A DNA stretch of 64,000 nucleotides from Falciphora oryzae (taxonomy: Eukaryota; Ascomycota; Sordariomycetes; Magnaporthales; Magnaporthaceae). The translations under genes and the position numbers were made by a program. The stretch lies in assembly GCA_000733355.1 (NCBI GenBank), contig JNVV01000006.1, positions 354,556 through 418,555 on the forward strand, read 5' to 3'. The notes below the pieces were generated by a model, which had not been told where the DNA came from, ran no database searches, and saw only the letters and a program-made list of their open reading frames with translations. Below, in pieces: positions 44,476 through 55,067 of the stretch. Numbering within the stretch: position 1 is the stretch's first letter; each line of letters opens with the position of its first letter.

Positions 44476-46095
44476 ATGACTGCGACAATGGATCACAACA
44501 AGAAGCAGGGCGGCCGAGCCCTCGCTGCGGCCGACAGCAAGTCCTTGGCCGCCGATCCAACGGCCAATCCCCAGCGCGACGTCGCCATCAACGCCTCGGG
44601 CCACGTGCAGGAGCTCGATCGCAACTTTAGCCTCGTCTCTCTCGCCGGCGTAGGCCTAGTCGTCGGCAATGTTTGGCCTGCCATCGGTGGCTCTATTCTT
44701 GTCGCCATCTTCAACGGCGGCCCCCCTGGTGTGCTTTACGAGTTCATCGCTGTTTCGGTCTGCTACTGGACCGTGGCCGCTAGCATCGCCGAGCTTGCCA
44801 GCGCCATCCCATCGTCCGCCGGCGTTTATCACTGGGCCTCAGTGACCCCGGGCCGTCGCTGGGGCCGCTCTGTCGGTTTTTTTGCCGGCTGGTGGAACTA
44901 CCTCGCCTGGGTCCTTGGTGCGGCAAGCATGGCGTCCATCTTTGGCAATACCGTCGTGCAGATGTACGCGCTCAACCATGCCGGCTTCGAGGCCCAGTCC
45001 TGGCATGTCTTCGTCGTCTACCTGATCGTGACGTGGCTTGCCGCCGCCATGGTTTGCTTGGCCAACAGCGCCATGCCGCGCTTCAACGACTTTGGCGTGT
45101 TTGCCATCCTGGGCGGCTTCCTCATCACGGTTATTGTGGTGGTTGCAATGCCTGGCCGCGACGGCCGCCCGCCCCATGCGTCATCGTCCTTCGTCTGGCA
45201 GGAGTGGACCGCCGACATCGGATATCCGGATGGCTTCGTTTTCGTCGCCGGCATGCTTAACGGCGCCTACAGCGTGGGCGCGGTAGATGCCACCACGCAT
45301 CTGGCTGAAGAGATTCCCAATCCAAAGCGCAACGTGCCCATTGCGCTCGGCCTGCAGATGAGCATAGGCTTCATCACTGGGTTCTGCTACCTGGTGGCCA
45401 TCATGTACGCCATCAACGACTACGCTGCGCTGTTCCGGTCACCATACCCCATCGCCGAGATCTACCGCCAGGCCACCAACTCGGCTGCCGGTGCCACAGG
45501 CCTCCTCGCTCTGGTCTTAGTCTGCATCACTTTGACCATCATGGGCTTACATATTACTTGTGGGCGGGCCCTCTGGGCTCTAGCCCGCGATGGTGCTACC
45601 CCACGTGCTACAATTCTGCGACAGGTGCACCGCAGGCTGGGCATGCCGCTGTGGTCGACCCTTGTCTCTGCAGCTCTTATGACCGTCCTCGGCGCCCTCT
45701 ACGTTGGGAGCACGACGGCATTCAACGCCTTTGTCGGGAGCTTCATCCTGTTGTCCAGCAGCTCATACTTTGCCGCCATTTTCCCAAACCTACTGGCGGG
45801 GCGAAAGCAAGTCTCCTACGGTCCCTTCCACATGCGTGGATGGGTAGGTTTTGCTGTCAACGGCTGGGCATGTGCATACATGCTGGTGTGGTTTGTTATT
45901 TACAGCTTTCCCACCTCTCTCCCAACAAACGCGGCTAGCATGAACTACGCTTGCTTAATATGGGGTGGTCTTACGGCCTTTGTTGGCTTGTGGTGGCTTA
46001 TAGGGGCGCGAAGGGGATACGAAGGCCCGGTGACGACTGGCGGGATAGAAACGGAAGCAGAGGTTGTGGGAGTTTCACATCACCATACAGCATGA
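44476..46095 (+). CDS. Amino-acid/choline permease (APC superfamily, HNM1/GABA-permease-like)
   Basis: Single exon, 539 residues, with about 12 membrane helices. A polar N-terminus of 50 residues is followed by the family signature FSLVSLAGVGLVVGNVWPAIG and the EFIAVSVCYWTVAASIAELASAIPSSAGVYHWAS block that is typical of fungal choline and GABA permeases of the amino-acid/choline transporter group. The THLAEEIPNPKRNVP motif (about 275-289) is also diagnostic. It should import choline, ethanolamine, GABA or a related amine by proton symport at the plasma membrane; the substrate cannot be decided. The gene converges on scytalone dehydratase with a gap of only 162 bp. Confidence 0.92.
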   Translation: MTATMDHNKKQGGRALAAADSKSLAADPTANPQRDVAINASGHVQELDRNFSLVSLAGVGLVVGNVWPAIGGSILVAIFNGGPPGVLYEFIAVSVCYWTVAASIAELASAIPSSAGVYHWASVTPGRRWGRSVGFFAGWWNYLAWVLGAASMASIFGNTVVQMYALNHAGFEAQSWHVFVVYLIVTWLAAAMVCLANSAMPRFNDFGVFAILGGFLITVIVVVAMPGRDGRPPHASSSFVWQEWTADIGYPDGFVFVAGMLNGAYSVGAVDATTHLAEEIPNPKRNVPIALGLQMSIGFITGFCYLVAIMYAINDYAALFRSPYPIAEIYRQATNSAAGATGLLALVLVCITLTIMGLHITCGRALWALARDGATPRATILRQVHRRLGMPLWSTLVSAALMTVLGALYVGSTTAFNAFVGSFILLSSSSYFAAIFPNLLAGRKQVSYGPFHMRGWVGFAVNGWACAYMLVWFVIYSFPTSLPTNAASMNYACLIWGGLTAFVGLWWLIGARRGYEGPVTTGGIETEAEVVGVSHHHTA

Positions 46096-46257
46096 AATGC
46101 AAGCAAATTCTTTTTTTTGCCCTTTCTTTTCCGTCTGTTTCCTATACCTCAGTCCGGTCCTGTTTCCCAAACACCCAGCGGAGCCCAAAGTCACAAGACG
46201 CATAAGAATCCGCGCGATCGCCAACAAAGCGGCCGGAAGCCCAAGGGATGACACACT

Positions 46258-46958
46258 TTAAGCCTTGGCGTCGTCGCCAAAGGCATCCCTGCCGTCGGCG
46301 AAGACCTGGTCGAAGTCGTACTCGGACCAGCGGATGTCGGGCTTCAGGCCGGCGAACTTCCAGACGCCGTCGACCTTGCGGTACCAGTGAGTGTTGGCCG
46401 AGTGGGCGTGGCCCTTGACCTGGACCTCCTTCAGGGTGGCGTCGGTGTACTTTTGGTGGGGGACGCGCAGCTGGTGGTAACCGATGACCTCGGTGTCGGA
46501 CACCTTCTCCCACCGGGTGCCGCCGATGAAGTGCTGCGTCCTGAGGAGTGGGTTGCCGAGCACGGCCTTGTCCGAGATCATGGCAATGAACTCCTCGGCC
46601 GGCATCGCCTCCCAGATCTTGTCAAGGAACGAGCGGTAGTCGATCTGTTTGTTTTGCGCCGCCTGTTAGATGCTGCCTGCTCATGAAAAAGGGACATGAT
46701 GGTCAACAATGATGCCTGCTAGAAATACTTACCCTCAGGGTCGGGGCGATGCACTTCCGCAGCCTGTCCCAATCCTTGGAGTCATAGCTGTCGGCCCACT
46801 CATACACGGCGGTGGTGAGGCCGAGGTAGTCTAGGCGTGAGTGAAGGAACCGGTTAGCACCGCTTCGCCAAATATTGCCTTGGTTGCTTCCATGACCGGT
46901 CTAGTCCTGGCTCGCACATACCCTCGAACGTGATGTTGCCGGCGGCCTGAGATCCCAT
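46258..46958 (-). CDS. SDH1: Scytalone dehydratase (DHN melanin pathway)
   Basis: Three exons, 46958-46922, 46830-46733 and 46644-46258, give 173 residues, matching the usual 172 or so. The enzyme removes water from scytalone and vermelone in 1,8-dihydroxynaphthalene melanin synthesis and is the known target of fungicides such as carpropamid. The active-site residues known from the rice blast enzyme (Tyr30, Tyr50, His85, His110, Ser129, Asn131) are all present at a constant shift of two: Tyr28, Tyr48, His83, His108, Ser127, Asn129. The C-terminal [20 protein letters not shown] is a family hallmark. No other melanin gene (polyketide synthase, naphthol reductase) is in the window. Confidence 0.95.
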
Positions 46959-47898
46959 TTTTGATGTTGGTTGAGGGTTCCTGTCAACTATATTCGGATC
47001 GGATGGTTCAGGGGCTGGTCGGATGGTCTGGCAAGGGAAGATGGGGATGTCGTCCAACACCACCAGCTCACACAGAGGGAACCCCAAGCCATTTTAAAGC
47101 CCGCCATCGCCCATCGCCTTCCATCTCGTCCGGACTCCCCGTTCGCGGAGACTAAGACAATGAATGGGGCGAGACGCGAGCCGGGAGGTCCAGCCCAATG
47201 TTCGGATTGCCGTGTCCCTGCGTTTCCCCACGGCCGGACTCCGAAGTCTGTGGGGATGTGCGTACGGTACATGCGACGGAGGGGGGATCGAGAGGGGAAA
47301 TCATCAATCCGCCAAATACGATCCAAGCAAAACGCCAATGCGGTCTGTGCGCCCCCAAAATCCGCACCGCTCAGTACCAGGATAACCAGTCCGTCGGGAC
47401 CGGCACGGGAGCGATGAGGGCGACCGTGCGGTCCCGGACGCGTGCGACGGTGGCCGACGGGTTGGTGGTGGCTGCTGAGGCTGGCTCGTTGCCAATTTTA
47501 CGCTGCAAGAGAGGCCGCCCTGCCATCTCGCTGGCCAAACGGTACCCAATAGGAACCTCGCTGCATGCAGCTGCAGAGCAAACGTTGGAGCAGAGGTCAT
47601 GCAAGGCTTCGGGAGGCTGAGCGATATCACAGTCCACAAAAAGGGTGATGCAGGGTTTCACTGAAGAAGAGGACTTGGCAACTCAGAAGTTTCAAATCTC
47701 AATTAGACCAGACGTAGACACTCCCAATGGAGGGACATGGAAGAGTTGTGTCTGTCCTGGGCGGGCACTCGTCGCTGACGCCTCATCGCCTCAAACGCCG
47801 TGTGGTTCCCCAAAAAGACGGCCGCAGTAAGACAAATGAAAAAAAAAGTAGGCAACAGTGAATCTAAGCACCGCTCAAGTATCCTCCCCTAGAAAGAG
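46959..47898. other. Intergenic region, no gene seen
   Basis: Upstream of scytalone dehydratase and downstream of the small orphan gene. No recognisable feature. Confidence 0.55.
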
Positions 47899-48417
47899 TC
47901 ACCACGACAGGATGTTGTAGGCGCTCCGCCGGGGCTCCCGGTCGACGTAGATCTTTTTCCTCGCGGCCTCGTGCCTCTCGTTCTTCTGTGCGAAGATCTG
48001 GTCCATGGTACCGGACTCGGTGTGAAGCTGGGCCTTGACGTATGAGACGACTCCGGCGACTGGTGAAAGTTGAGATGGCTGTCAGTTCCATGGATGGTTC
48101 GGACATGGTTGGAGATGGGAAATGCCACGATGGCACAGGGTGTAATTGGACAGAGCGGTTAAACTTGCCACATCCCATTATAACCAGGGGAGGGAGGACC
48201 CTGAAAGCGTGGACGAACAGATGCCTGTGTTAGTTTGATTGGGTCCAAGTGGCATGCAAAATGCATGCAACCCGCCCAGTTGAGCGACGGCATGGGATAG
48301 AACATGGAGGGGAGGTCGTGCTCACCTAGCCGCGATACCCGCGGGCGGTGCGCGCATGGGGCTCATGCCGGGCATGGGGGCGATGGCCGGGCGACGCAGA
48401 ACCGTTGTTGGCTTCAT
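47899..48417 (-). CDS. Small orphan protein, about 79 residues
   Basis: I propose two exons, 48417-48339 and 48059-47899, separated by a 279-nt intron. Exon 1 starts MKPTTVLRRPAIAP and exon 2 begins at the TC of a Val codon and ends in RSAYNILSW before TGA. The second exon is convincing: VVSYVKAQLHTESGTMDQIFAQKN...ARKKIYVDREPRRSAYNILSW has a coherent amphipathic pattern and a Trp end that look conserved. The donor of exon 1 is less certain. GTATCG at 48338 is the only one that keeps frame with the acceptor at 48060, although a stronger-looking GTGAGC lies 13 bases further on. The basic, Met/Pro-rich N-terminus might be a mitochondrial presequence. I do not recognise the family. A TATATAAG box lies at 48599-48606. 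Confidence 0.5.
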
Positions 48418-49739
48418 TTTGAACGTGTGTTTTGCTTGCGTGTAGGAGGACGGGTTGGTTGCGAGATGGAGGACAGAGTGTTTCTGGCGAAATGGGCTGT
48501 CTTGGGTCTTGTAGATTGCCTTGTGTAAACTGTTTTTGTATTGCTGTCTTGGTGATGCTTCCAGTGTCGGACAGCTCCCCGACCTGCCGACTACACAACT
48601 TATATATCTCTTCCCCCCCTCAGTGCTATTTACATCGACTTGGATTTGCAGTCACTTTTCAAAATAGTATCCTCCGCGTGCAAGAAAAAAAAAAAGCGCA
48701 GCGTGTAATTTTCGCGTGGTGGTCTGGAGGTGGGATCAAGTGGGATGTTGGCCGTTGTGTTATCGTCTCATATGATGCGATTGCCAGCCTGCGCCAACCC
48801 AAAGTCTAGACGCTTGTCGAACCACCCCCGGATTGGGCAACATGGGCCGGCGATTGGGTCGCTTTTGACGCACCACACGCAAACCTCAGCCCTGGGACTG
48901 GCACGCCATCCACTGCACCCACCCATTTTTGCGCCCCTGGGGGTGTCCAAAAAAAGGAATGCGGGGAGGGGGTTTTCGTTTGGCCACGAGCGTTGCTGTT
49001 TGTGGGTGTTGGTCGCCGGTAGCAGCCGAAAAGGACTGATCTGGTCGTCAGGTTTGCCCACCTCAAGGTTTTTCGCCAAGCGTGGATCAACAAATATTTT
49101 CGCGTGGTCTAACCAAGGCGGAGGCCGCCTACAGAATAAGAAGTTGCTGTCATTTCTCGTTGTCCCCGGTCCGGCTGCGATCTGCAATGATGCGGGAAAA
49201 GACGGGAGTTCTCAGAGTGGCACATGAAAGGCAGCGCTCTCGCTTCCAGAGCCATCATATCACCCAGGACGCCCGCCATCTTGGATCAGCCCATTCTGTC
49301 AGCTTGCGCCCGCCGCGGCGAGCAGCCAACGGCTCGATCCAACGGCATGGGCCGGAGAAGCGCGAAGGGCCAGTCATGTGATTTAAGGTGACCATCTGCA
49401 TTCCATGTCGTTGGTTACACGGTTGTCGCGATGGGTAATGTTCTGTTCATGTTGGTGCCGTCGAAATTTCTATTTTCATCAAATCAAATGTTTTTTGTTC
49501 TTTTCGCAGCAATCAATGAGTCGATGACTTGGAGCCGCCCGCGGGAGGTTCCCTGCAGCGGCGCCGAAGCTCGGGCCACTTGAAGGCCTTGCTTCCGGCA
49601 CAGCACATGCAGGCAACGCTGCCCGCACCCAACCCGCAATTTTCACAAAGGCCGTTGAGCACCCCTTGTCTGAGACGCCTCTCCCCGTTGCGCACAGCGC
49701 CGTCCGCCCTTTGGAACCTGGCGATTCCAAAAGTCGAGA
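48418..49739. other. Divergent intergenic region, no gene seen
   Basis: About 1.3 kb between the small orphan gene (-) and MDM10 (+). It has an A-rich tract near 48685-48696. No supportable gene. Confidence 0.5.
48599..48606 (-). promoter_or_regulatory. TATA box of the small orphan gene
   Basis: TATATAAG on the minus strand, about 185 bp upstream of the proposed start at 48417. Confidence 0.35.
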
Positions 49740-51336
49740 ATGCGCCAGTTTGAAGACTATGTCCTCGAGTCTTTTGACCACGCGACGGGCTGGTACCCGG
49801 ACAATGGCTACGAGGGCCTCAACGGCACCGCCGACAGTGCGTCTGCTCTCCTAAAGCTCGACACGTGCCCCTGAGCCCTGAGCTGACCATGTCCTGCCCC
49901 TCCTCCCAGAGCTCATGCAGTTTCGCCTCCCAGCCGGCCTGAACCTGTCCTTCTCGTCTCTCGCAACGCCCAACTTTGCGACTTCGTATCGTCTGGGCGC
50001 CGGCGGCAGCTTCGACGGCTCCATATCATACCTCTACTCCTCGGTGCCGCTGAAGAATGTCCATTCCGACTCCGAAACCATACCCCTCCCGACCCTGCTG
50101 CGGTCCTATAGGCCGCTCCAGACTTTACCTCGGGCCCCCGTCGCCAACGAGATCGCCAACCAGACGCCGACGCCTGCGATTCCAGACCGCTTAACCGCCC
50201 AAGAAATCTTGCAGGACTTTGTCAAACAGCCATGGCTAGTCTTTGGCAGGCTGTTTCTGCCTATATCCATGCTCGAGGCCCAGGTCACCAAGCGCATCAC
50301 GCCAACGGTTCGGCTGCAGGTCAAGGCGGTTAGCCAAGCTGACCTGCCAAATGGCGGCACCATACTTGGCAGCCTACAGTTCAACAAGCCTCATTACGGC
50401 GTCGAGAGCCTCATCTCGACAGACGGGGGGCTGCTTGGCCTCAGGGGTCTATACAACTTTGGCGGCGATGCTGCACCCGTCGGGGCCCTGGTGCCGGCTG
50501 CCGCAGGAAGTGCCGTCGCCGACGACGGCTCCCTCCCCTCAGGGAACGGAGGCAACGGGGGCAATGGCGGCAACGGCAACGGCAACGGCAATGGCCACGG
50601 AAGCAGCCATGGCAGCGGGAACGGCAACGGAGGAAACGGGGGAGGGGCGACAGAAGAGCGCGAGAGGATATACGGGCGTTTCAGCGCTGGTGGTGAGATA
50701 TTCTACGGCGTACTCAACAAATCGGCCGGCGCGTCGGTCGGGGGCCGGTTCGCGACGCTGCCAGCACACCGCGGCACACCCCTGACGGCGACGCTGACGC
50801 TGGCTCCGCTGATGGGCAACATCAGCGCCAGCTTCGCCGTCATGGCGCGAGACAAGTGCTCCTTGTCCACCCGATTTGACTTTAACGTATACAGCTACGA
50901 AAGCGACTGGACCGTCGGCATGGAGCTTTGGGGCACTGGGCGCATGGCTGGCCTTATCGATGGCACCAAGGCCGACGAGAGAACGGCGGCGGAAGCTGCC
51001 GCTCAAAAGACGGAAAGCGACCCCGGCCCGCCGAGGAAAAAGGAGCGTAGCTTCCAGGCCAAGCTGGAGTGGAGGCTTGACGACGATGCCAGCGACGCAG
51101 GCGAGGCCGCGTCGCCAGTGAGAAGTCAGCCAGCGGTGTCGGAGAAATCCGATAGCAAGGAGAAAGACCCGTTCTCCGGGGTGCTGAAAACACGCATGGA
51201 CCAGCACTTTCGAGTCGGCCTGCTCTGGGAGGGGAGGCTGAAATCGCTGATTTTCGGTCTGGGGACAATCATCAATTTGAGCCAGCCAGAGCAGTCATTC
51301 CGCAGCATCGGCCTCGAAATACAGTACTCGTCGTGA
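49740..51336 (+). CDS. mdm10: Mitochondrial distribution and morphology protein 10 (MDM10)
   Basis: Two exons, 49740-49836 and 49910-51336, give 507 residues. The first exon encodes MRQFEDYVLESFDHATGWYPDNGY, the conserved family start. MDM10 is a 19-strand beta-barrel of the mitochondrial outer membrane and a subunit of both the ERMES ER-mitochondria tether and the SAM complex that inserts beta-barrels such as Tom40. The family core SSLATPNFATSYRLG...GSISYLYSSVPL follows in exon 2, and the C-terminus (IINLSQPEQSFRSIGLEIQYSS) is the last strand, including the beta-signal. A Gly/Asn-rich low-complexity run (about 235-278) between strands is unusual for the family. A second disordered stretch, rich in Glu, Asp and Lys, is near 385-450. 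The 73-nt intron splits a Lys codon. Confidence 0.95.
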
Positions 51337-53199
51337 TTGCAGAAGCTGCCAAAAGTGTGTTGCCCGTGATTATGTTTGCTTGCATGGCCAGGATGTGCCT
51401 GCTCTTGAGGGCGTACGTCAAACCTCGAGGCCGCTGTTTCGACCTGGCAGGCCGGGACCAGCCGCGCCGATCGGCCATCACCCGAACTGGCACGTCGGGG
51501 AGCGCTGTCAAGTGCAGCCTCCACGCAGCCCCCGAATACCTACTTAATCAAGTAGCCGGTCGGCGGATGCGAGCCAGAAGTAGAGAGCGAGAGATACCTC
51601 CAGAGAACGAGAAAGGAGGGCCAGAAGCTTCGGCGTCTCCGACCACTTGAAATGGCCGAATCTGTCATGCTGCGTGGGAAGAGGTTTGCGGGGTCGCAAG
51701 GAGAAGGGGACTGTCGGTTGTCGCGGCATGGGTCCACCTGGCTGGGTGTGGAGGCGTAACCTTGATGGCCAACGGCGCTAGCAAAGAAAAGCCTTTCCAC
51801 AGGACGCTCCGCCGTACCAAGCTTTTCGTTCAGCCGCTTACGCCAGGAGGCCCTTGGTAGATTGATGGGTGGATTTATGCTGGTTTAAACTTGATTCTCC
51901 TTCGCCCTCGCCGGTTCGCGAGGCTTTACTTTTGCGATGGCGACGTAAAAAAACACGTGCCGGGTCCGGGTGCGACGCGAAGCCGACGGCTGCCACTTCG
52001 TCCACGAGCGCCTTCCGATGCCGGGTCTGTGGGAGGCATTTTGGTTGGACCCAGGGCGAGCCACGCATCGGGACCTAGTCTAGACTGCAGGCTTCCGCCT
52101 TGTTGTGTAATATTTCTCAGGGATCGGACAGGTGGTTCGTCCCACAAAGCCACTGGGCCGTGCTGTGTTGTGCAGCATGGTGGGATGGGCGTTTTGGATC
52201 AAAGTTCGGCCAAAAACTCTGGTATGGACGGTGGCCATGAGGGAGCATGGATTTGGGCGTCCAAAGACGTGGAAAAAAAAAAAAAAAACAACGACGCCGC
52301 CCTAGCCCAGTGGACTCCACTGCCACGCTATCTTGGCCATCAAGGTTCTCAGTCTTGCTAGCCCCTCCCCGTGCTCAAACAGCTGCGCTGTGTCGTCCTG
52401 CGCATGTCGCCGCTTTTTCCTGCTGTCTTACCCAACGAATGTCTTGCATTCCAGTGATTCCCTGGTCCTTAGCTTGCCTGCACAACCCCCCCGTGCTCCG
52501 CTGATAGGTGCCGACCTCTAGGCGAGGTCGGCACAGAGCACGTCAGCGACTACGACGTAGCTAGCACATCGCTTCCATTGCGGAGCAGTCCTCCAGCACA
52601 CACGATCCTCCAGCATCAGACAAAAATGCGCACCTTGTTGGCCAGATAGGTAATCCCCACTGCCCGGGCCAAGCCCTACCTGCTTTTGCTCTCTTTTTTT
52701 CCCTCGGGTTTTGCGGTCCCAGACGAGCACCTGGAACATCACAACCTTCCTCCTACGCTCGACACTCCGCTAGCTCACAAGCGCCGTTCCAAAACAGCCC
52801 CCTTGGGGCCGCTCATGTTCTATCTTTGCACCACAGACGCTACACTACGCTTTCTTTAGCGTATCACCGCTTCTTACATCGCACCAGCCATAACGGCCGC
52901 AGTGAGAGACATTTCAAATCCTGCAAGGGCAGACTTGGTGTGGACCGGACACAACATCTAGTTCCAGGCAGACCCCCGGTCCGGTTCCCGCTCTTCCACA
53001 GGCTTATCTCACAAGCGCGAGGAAGGCCCGCCTCTCCACTCCTCAGACTCTTGGTCTCTTCCCTACCCAAGGTTCTGTGTATAAAAAGGGAAGGCTTGGC
53101 GCCACCTTGTTATCCTTTTCTCCTTGGCTTTCCCGGAGCATTCTTGGCAGCTTCGGGGCTCTCGCTCTACCGTCACCAACTTCAACGGCACATCCCAGT
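51337..53199. other. Long intergenic region, promoter side of the zinc transporter
   Basis: About 1.9 kb. Open frames are short and overlapping. A run of A (near 52272-52287) and a CT-rich part (52370-52510) are visible. The TATA box at 53080-53087 belongs to the ZIP gene. No other gene is seen. Confidence 0.5.
53080..53087 (+). promoter_or_regulatory. TATA box of the ZIP gene
   Basis: TATAAAAA 120 bp upstream of the start codon at 53200, a normal distance for a fungal TATA promoter. It also argues that upstream codons are untranslated leader. Confidence 0.5.
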
Positions 53200-54369
53200 A
53201 TGTCGTCCGAGGCGTTCCATCTATTGCGCCGCCAGGCCGACGGGGCAGCCTCCGACGGCGATGCCCCGGCCATCTGCCAGGCCGATGACATCGACAAGGA
53301 CTGGGCCCAGCTCCGGATTGCCTCAATCTTTATCATCCTCGTCGGCTCTCTCATCGGTGCTCTCTTCCCCATCTGGCTGTCTCGCTACCGTTCCAATGGG
53401 GTGGGATTCTTCAAACTCGCCTTCTTTGTATCCAAGTACTTCGGCGCCGGCGTCATCGTATCAACCGCCTTCATGCACCTCATCTCGCCCGCCAACGAGA
53501 TACTGGGCAAGGACTGCCTCCAACACCTCCTGCATGGCTACGATTGGTCTATGGCCATCGTGCTCATGACCGTTATGGCCATGTTCCTCGTCGAACTGCT
53601 CGCCTCCTGGTTCGAGACGAGGGGACCGGCCGCCAACGGTAACGCCCCATATGATGCCAGCAAGAAACGCGACCTCGAGGCCGGAAGTCTCGAGAGGGCT
53701 CCTTCCACTGTCCATGGAGGAAGCGGAAGGTCGGTCACCGAAGAGCCCAAGGAGGGTCTGGTTGTCCCGGAAAGCTCCACCGCGACCAGCCGGCCGAGCA
53801 ACGTGAGCTACCCGCCCGGAGGTGACGACCATCTCGGCCACAGCCACCAGCACGTCGAGGGCGACTCCCACCTAGCCTTCGCGGGCAAGATGACGTCCAT
53901 CATCATCCTCGAGGCCGGCGTCATCCTCCACTCCATCTTTATTGGCCTCACCCTGGCCGTGGCGTCGCAGTTCGTCATCCTCTTCGTCGTCCTGGTCTTC
54001 CACCAAACCTTCGAGGGCATGGGGCTGGGCTCGCGCCTCGCCACCTTCGATTGGCCCGCCGACAAGCGCAAGTGGACGCCCTGGATCTTCGCCGTCATGT
54101 ACGGCCTCACCACCCCGATCGCCATCGCCGCGGGCCTGGGCGTCAAGGACGCGCTGGCGCAGGACCCCACCACGCGCTTCATGGTCGAGGGCATCTGCAA
54201 CGCCATCAGCGGCGGCATCCTGCTGTACACGGGCGTCGTCGAGCTCCTGGCGCACGAGTTCATGTTCAACCCCGAGATGGACCGGGCTTCGCTCCAGTAC
54301 AAGCTCATGGCTTTTGGCTGCATGTCGTTGGGCGCGGGGCTCATGGCGCTTTTGGCGAAGTGGGCATAG
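53200..54369 (+). CDS. ZIP-family zinc/iron transporter
   Basis: Single exon, 389 residues, start ATG at 53200; the frame continues upstream only from GTG. There are eight membrane helices. The family hallmarks are FGAGVIVSTAFMHLISPA (helix 2-3 region), LEAGVILHSIFIGLTLAV (helix 4, with the metal-site His) and VFHQTFEGMGLGSRL (helix 5, with His and Glu). A cytosolic loop carries a histidine cluster (DDHLGHSHQHVEGDSH, about 208-223) and a disordered Ser/Pro part. The plasma-membrane members Zrt1 and Zrt2 import zinc and are induced by zinc shortage; no zinc-responsive element was identified. It resembles fungal Zrt2/ZIP2-type proteins most. Confidence 0.94.
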   Translation: MSSEAFHLLRRQADGAASDGDAPAICQADDIDKDWAQLRIASIFIILVGSLIGALFPIWLSRYRSNGVGFFKLAFFVSKYFGAGVIVSTAFMHLISPANEILGKDCLQHLLHGYDWSMAIVLMTVMAMFLVELLASWFETRGPAANGNAPYDASKKRDLEAGSLERAPSTVHGGSGRSVTEEPKEGLVVPESSTATSRPSNVSYPPGGDDHLGHSHQHVEGDSHLAFAGKMTSIIILEAGVILHSIFIGLTLAVASQFVILFVVLVFHQTFEGMGLGSRLATFDWPADKRKWTPWIFAVMYGLTTPIAIAAGLGVKDALAQDPTTRFMVEGICNAISGGILLYTGVVELLAHEFMFNPEMDRASLQYKLMAFGCMSLGAGLMALLAKWA

Positions 54370-54985
54370 GCGTGCTTTTCTTCTCTGCATTTGAATGACG
54401 CTTGATGATCAAAGGGACTCGGTGGATAACAAGAGGACCACGTTGGTACAAGGTTGTGTATTTAGGGGGGAAAAGAGCATCTTGTGTGTTAAAGTAGCTC
54501 GCCATCAAAACAGGTGATTCGTCCGCCGAAGCCGCCAACAATGAATTACAAAAGCCAAATCAAGGACTCTATAACCATGCTAAGCCCGCGCCGCGGCTTG
54601 CAAAAGTAGCGTAGATGTCGTAAGACCTGCACAGTTCACTGAGGGATACTTCCAACCTCGTGCCTATGTACCCCCATCAACACGGCTGTCGCGGCGTTGA
54701 AGCATTTTGTATATCCGCATGTACCTGCCTGAAACCCAGATAATATTTATTGCCTGTCCTTGTTCCATACATTCAGGTCTTCGATCAACACAGAATAAAG
54801 ACTTGGAAGGAAAAGTAAACAGACAAGAGGGTGGGAAGACGGGTGTTCCTATTTGACATTCGAGACAATTGCCAGCTTATTAAGCCTAGCATCATCGCCC
54901 GCTGAGGGTTTTAAACCATGTATGCGATACCAGAGCATGGCGACGCAAAAGGTAAGCCGCCAAAAAGGCGGGAAATTGAACCAGA
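54370..54985. other. Intergenic region before tRNA-Asp
   Basis: 3' side of the ZIP gene and 3' flank of tRNA-Asp. No gene is seen. The T-rich stretch expected after a Pol III gene would be just below 54986 on the minus strand, but I see only weak runs there. Confidence 0.5.
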
Positions 54986-55067
54986 CTCTCTGGCCGGGAA
55001 TTGAACCCGGGTCTCGAGCGTTGTTTTTGATGACAAGCTCACATACTAACCACTATACTACCAAAGA
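54986..55067 (-). tRNA. tRNA-Asp (GTC) with a short intron
   Basis: Minus strand, 82 nt. The acceptor stem TCTTTGG pairs with CCAGAGA (one G-T), the D arm is TAGTATAGTGGTTAGTAT, as in eukaryotic tRNA-Asp, the anticodon stem TGAGC/GCTCG encloses the loop TTGTCA..., and the T arm is CCGGG-TTCAATT-CCCGG. The anticodon is GTC for Asp. After A37 there are about 10 extra bases (TCAAAAACAA) before C38, in the canonical position of nuclear tRNA introns. Removing them leaves 72 nt. The discriminator is G. A cloverleaf search would fix the intron ends. Confidence 0.85.

Noticed and set aside
53077..53199. Extended N-terminus of the ZIP protein
   Set aside because: The upstream codons start with GTG and overlap a TATA box; the ATG at 53200 is the first sensible start.
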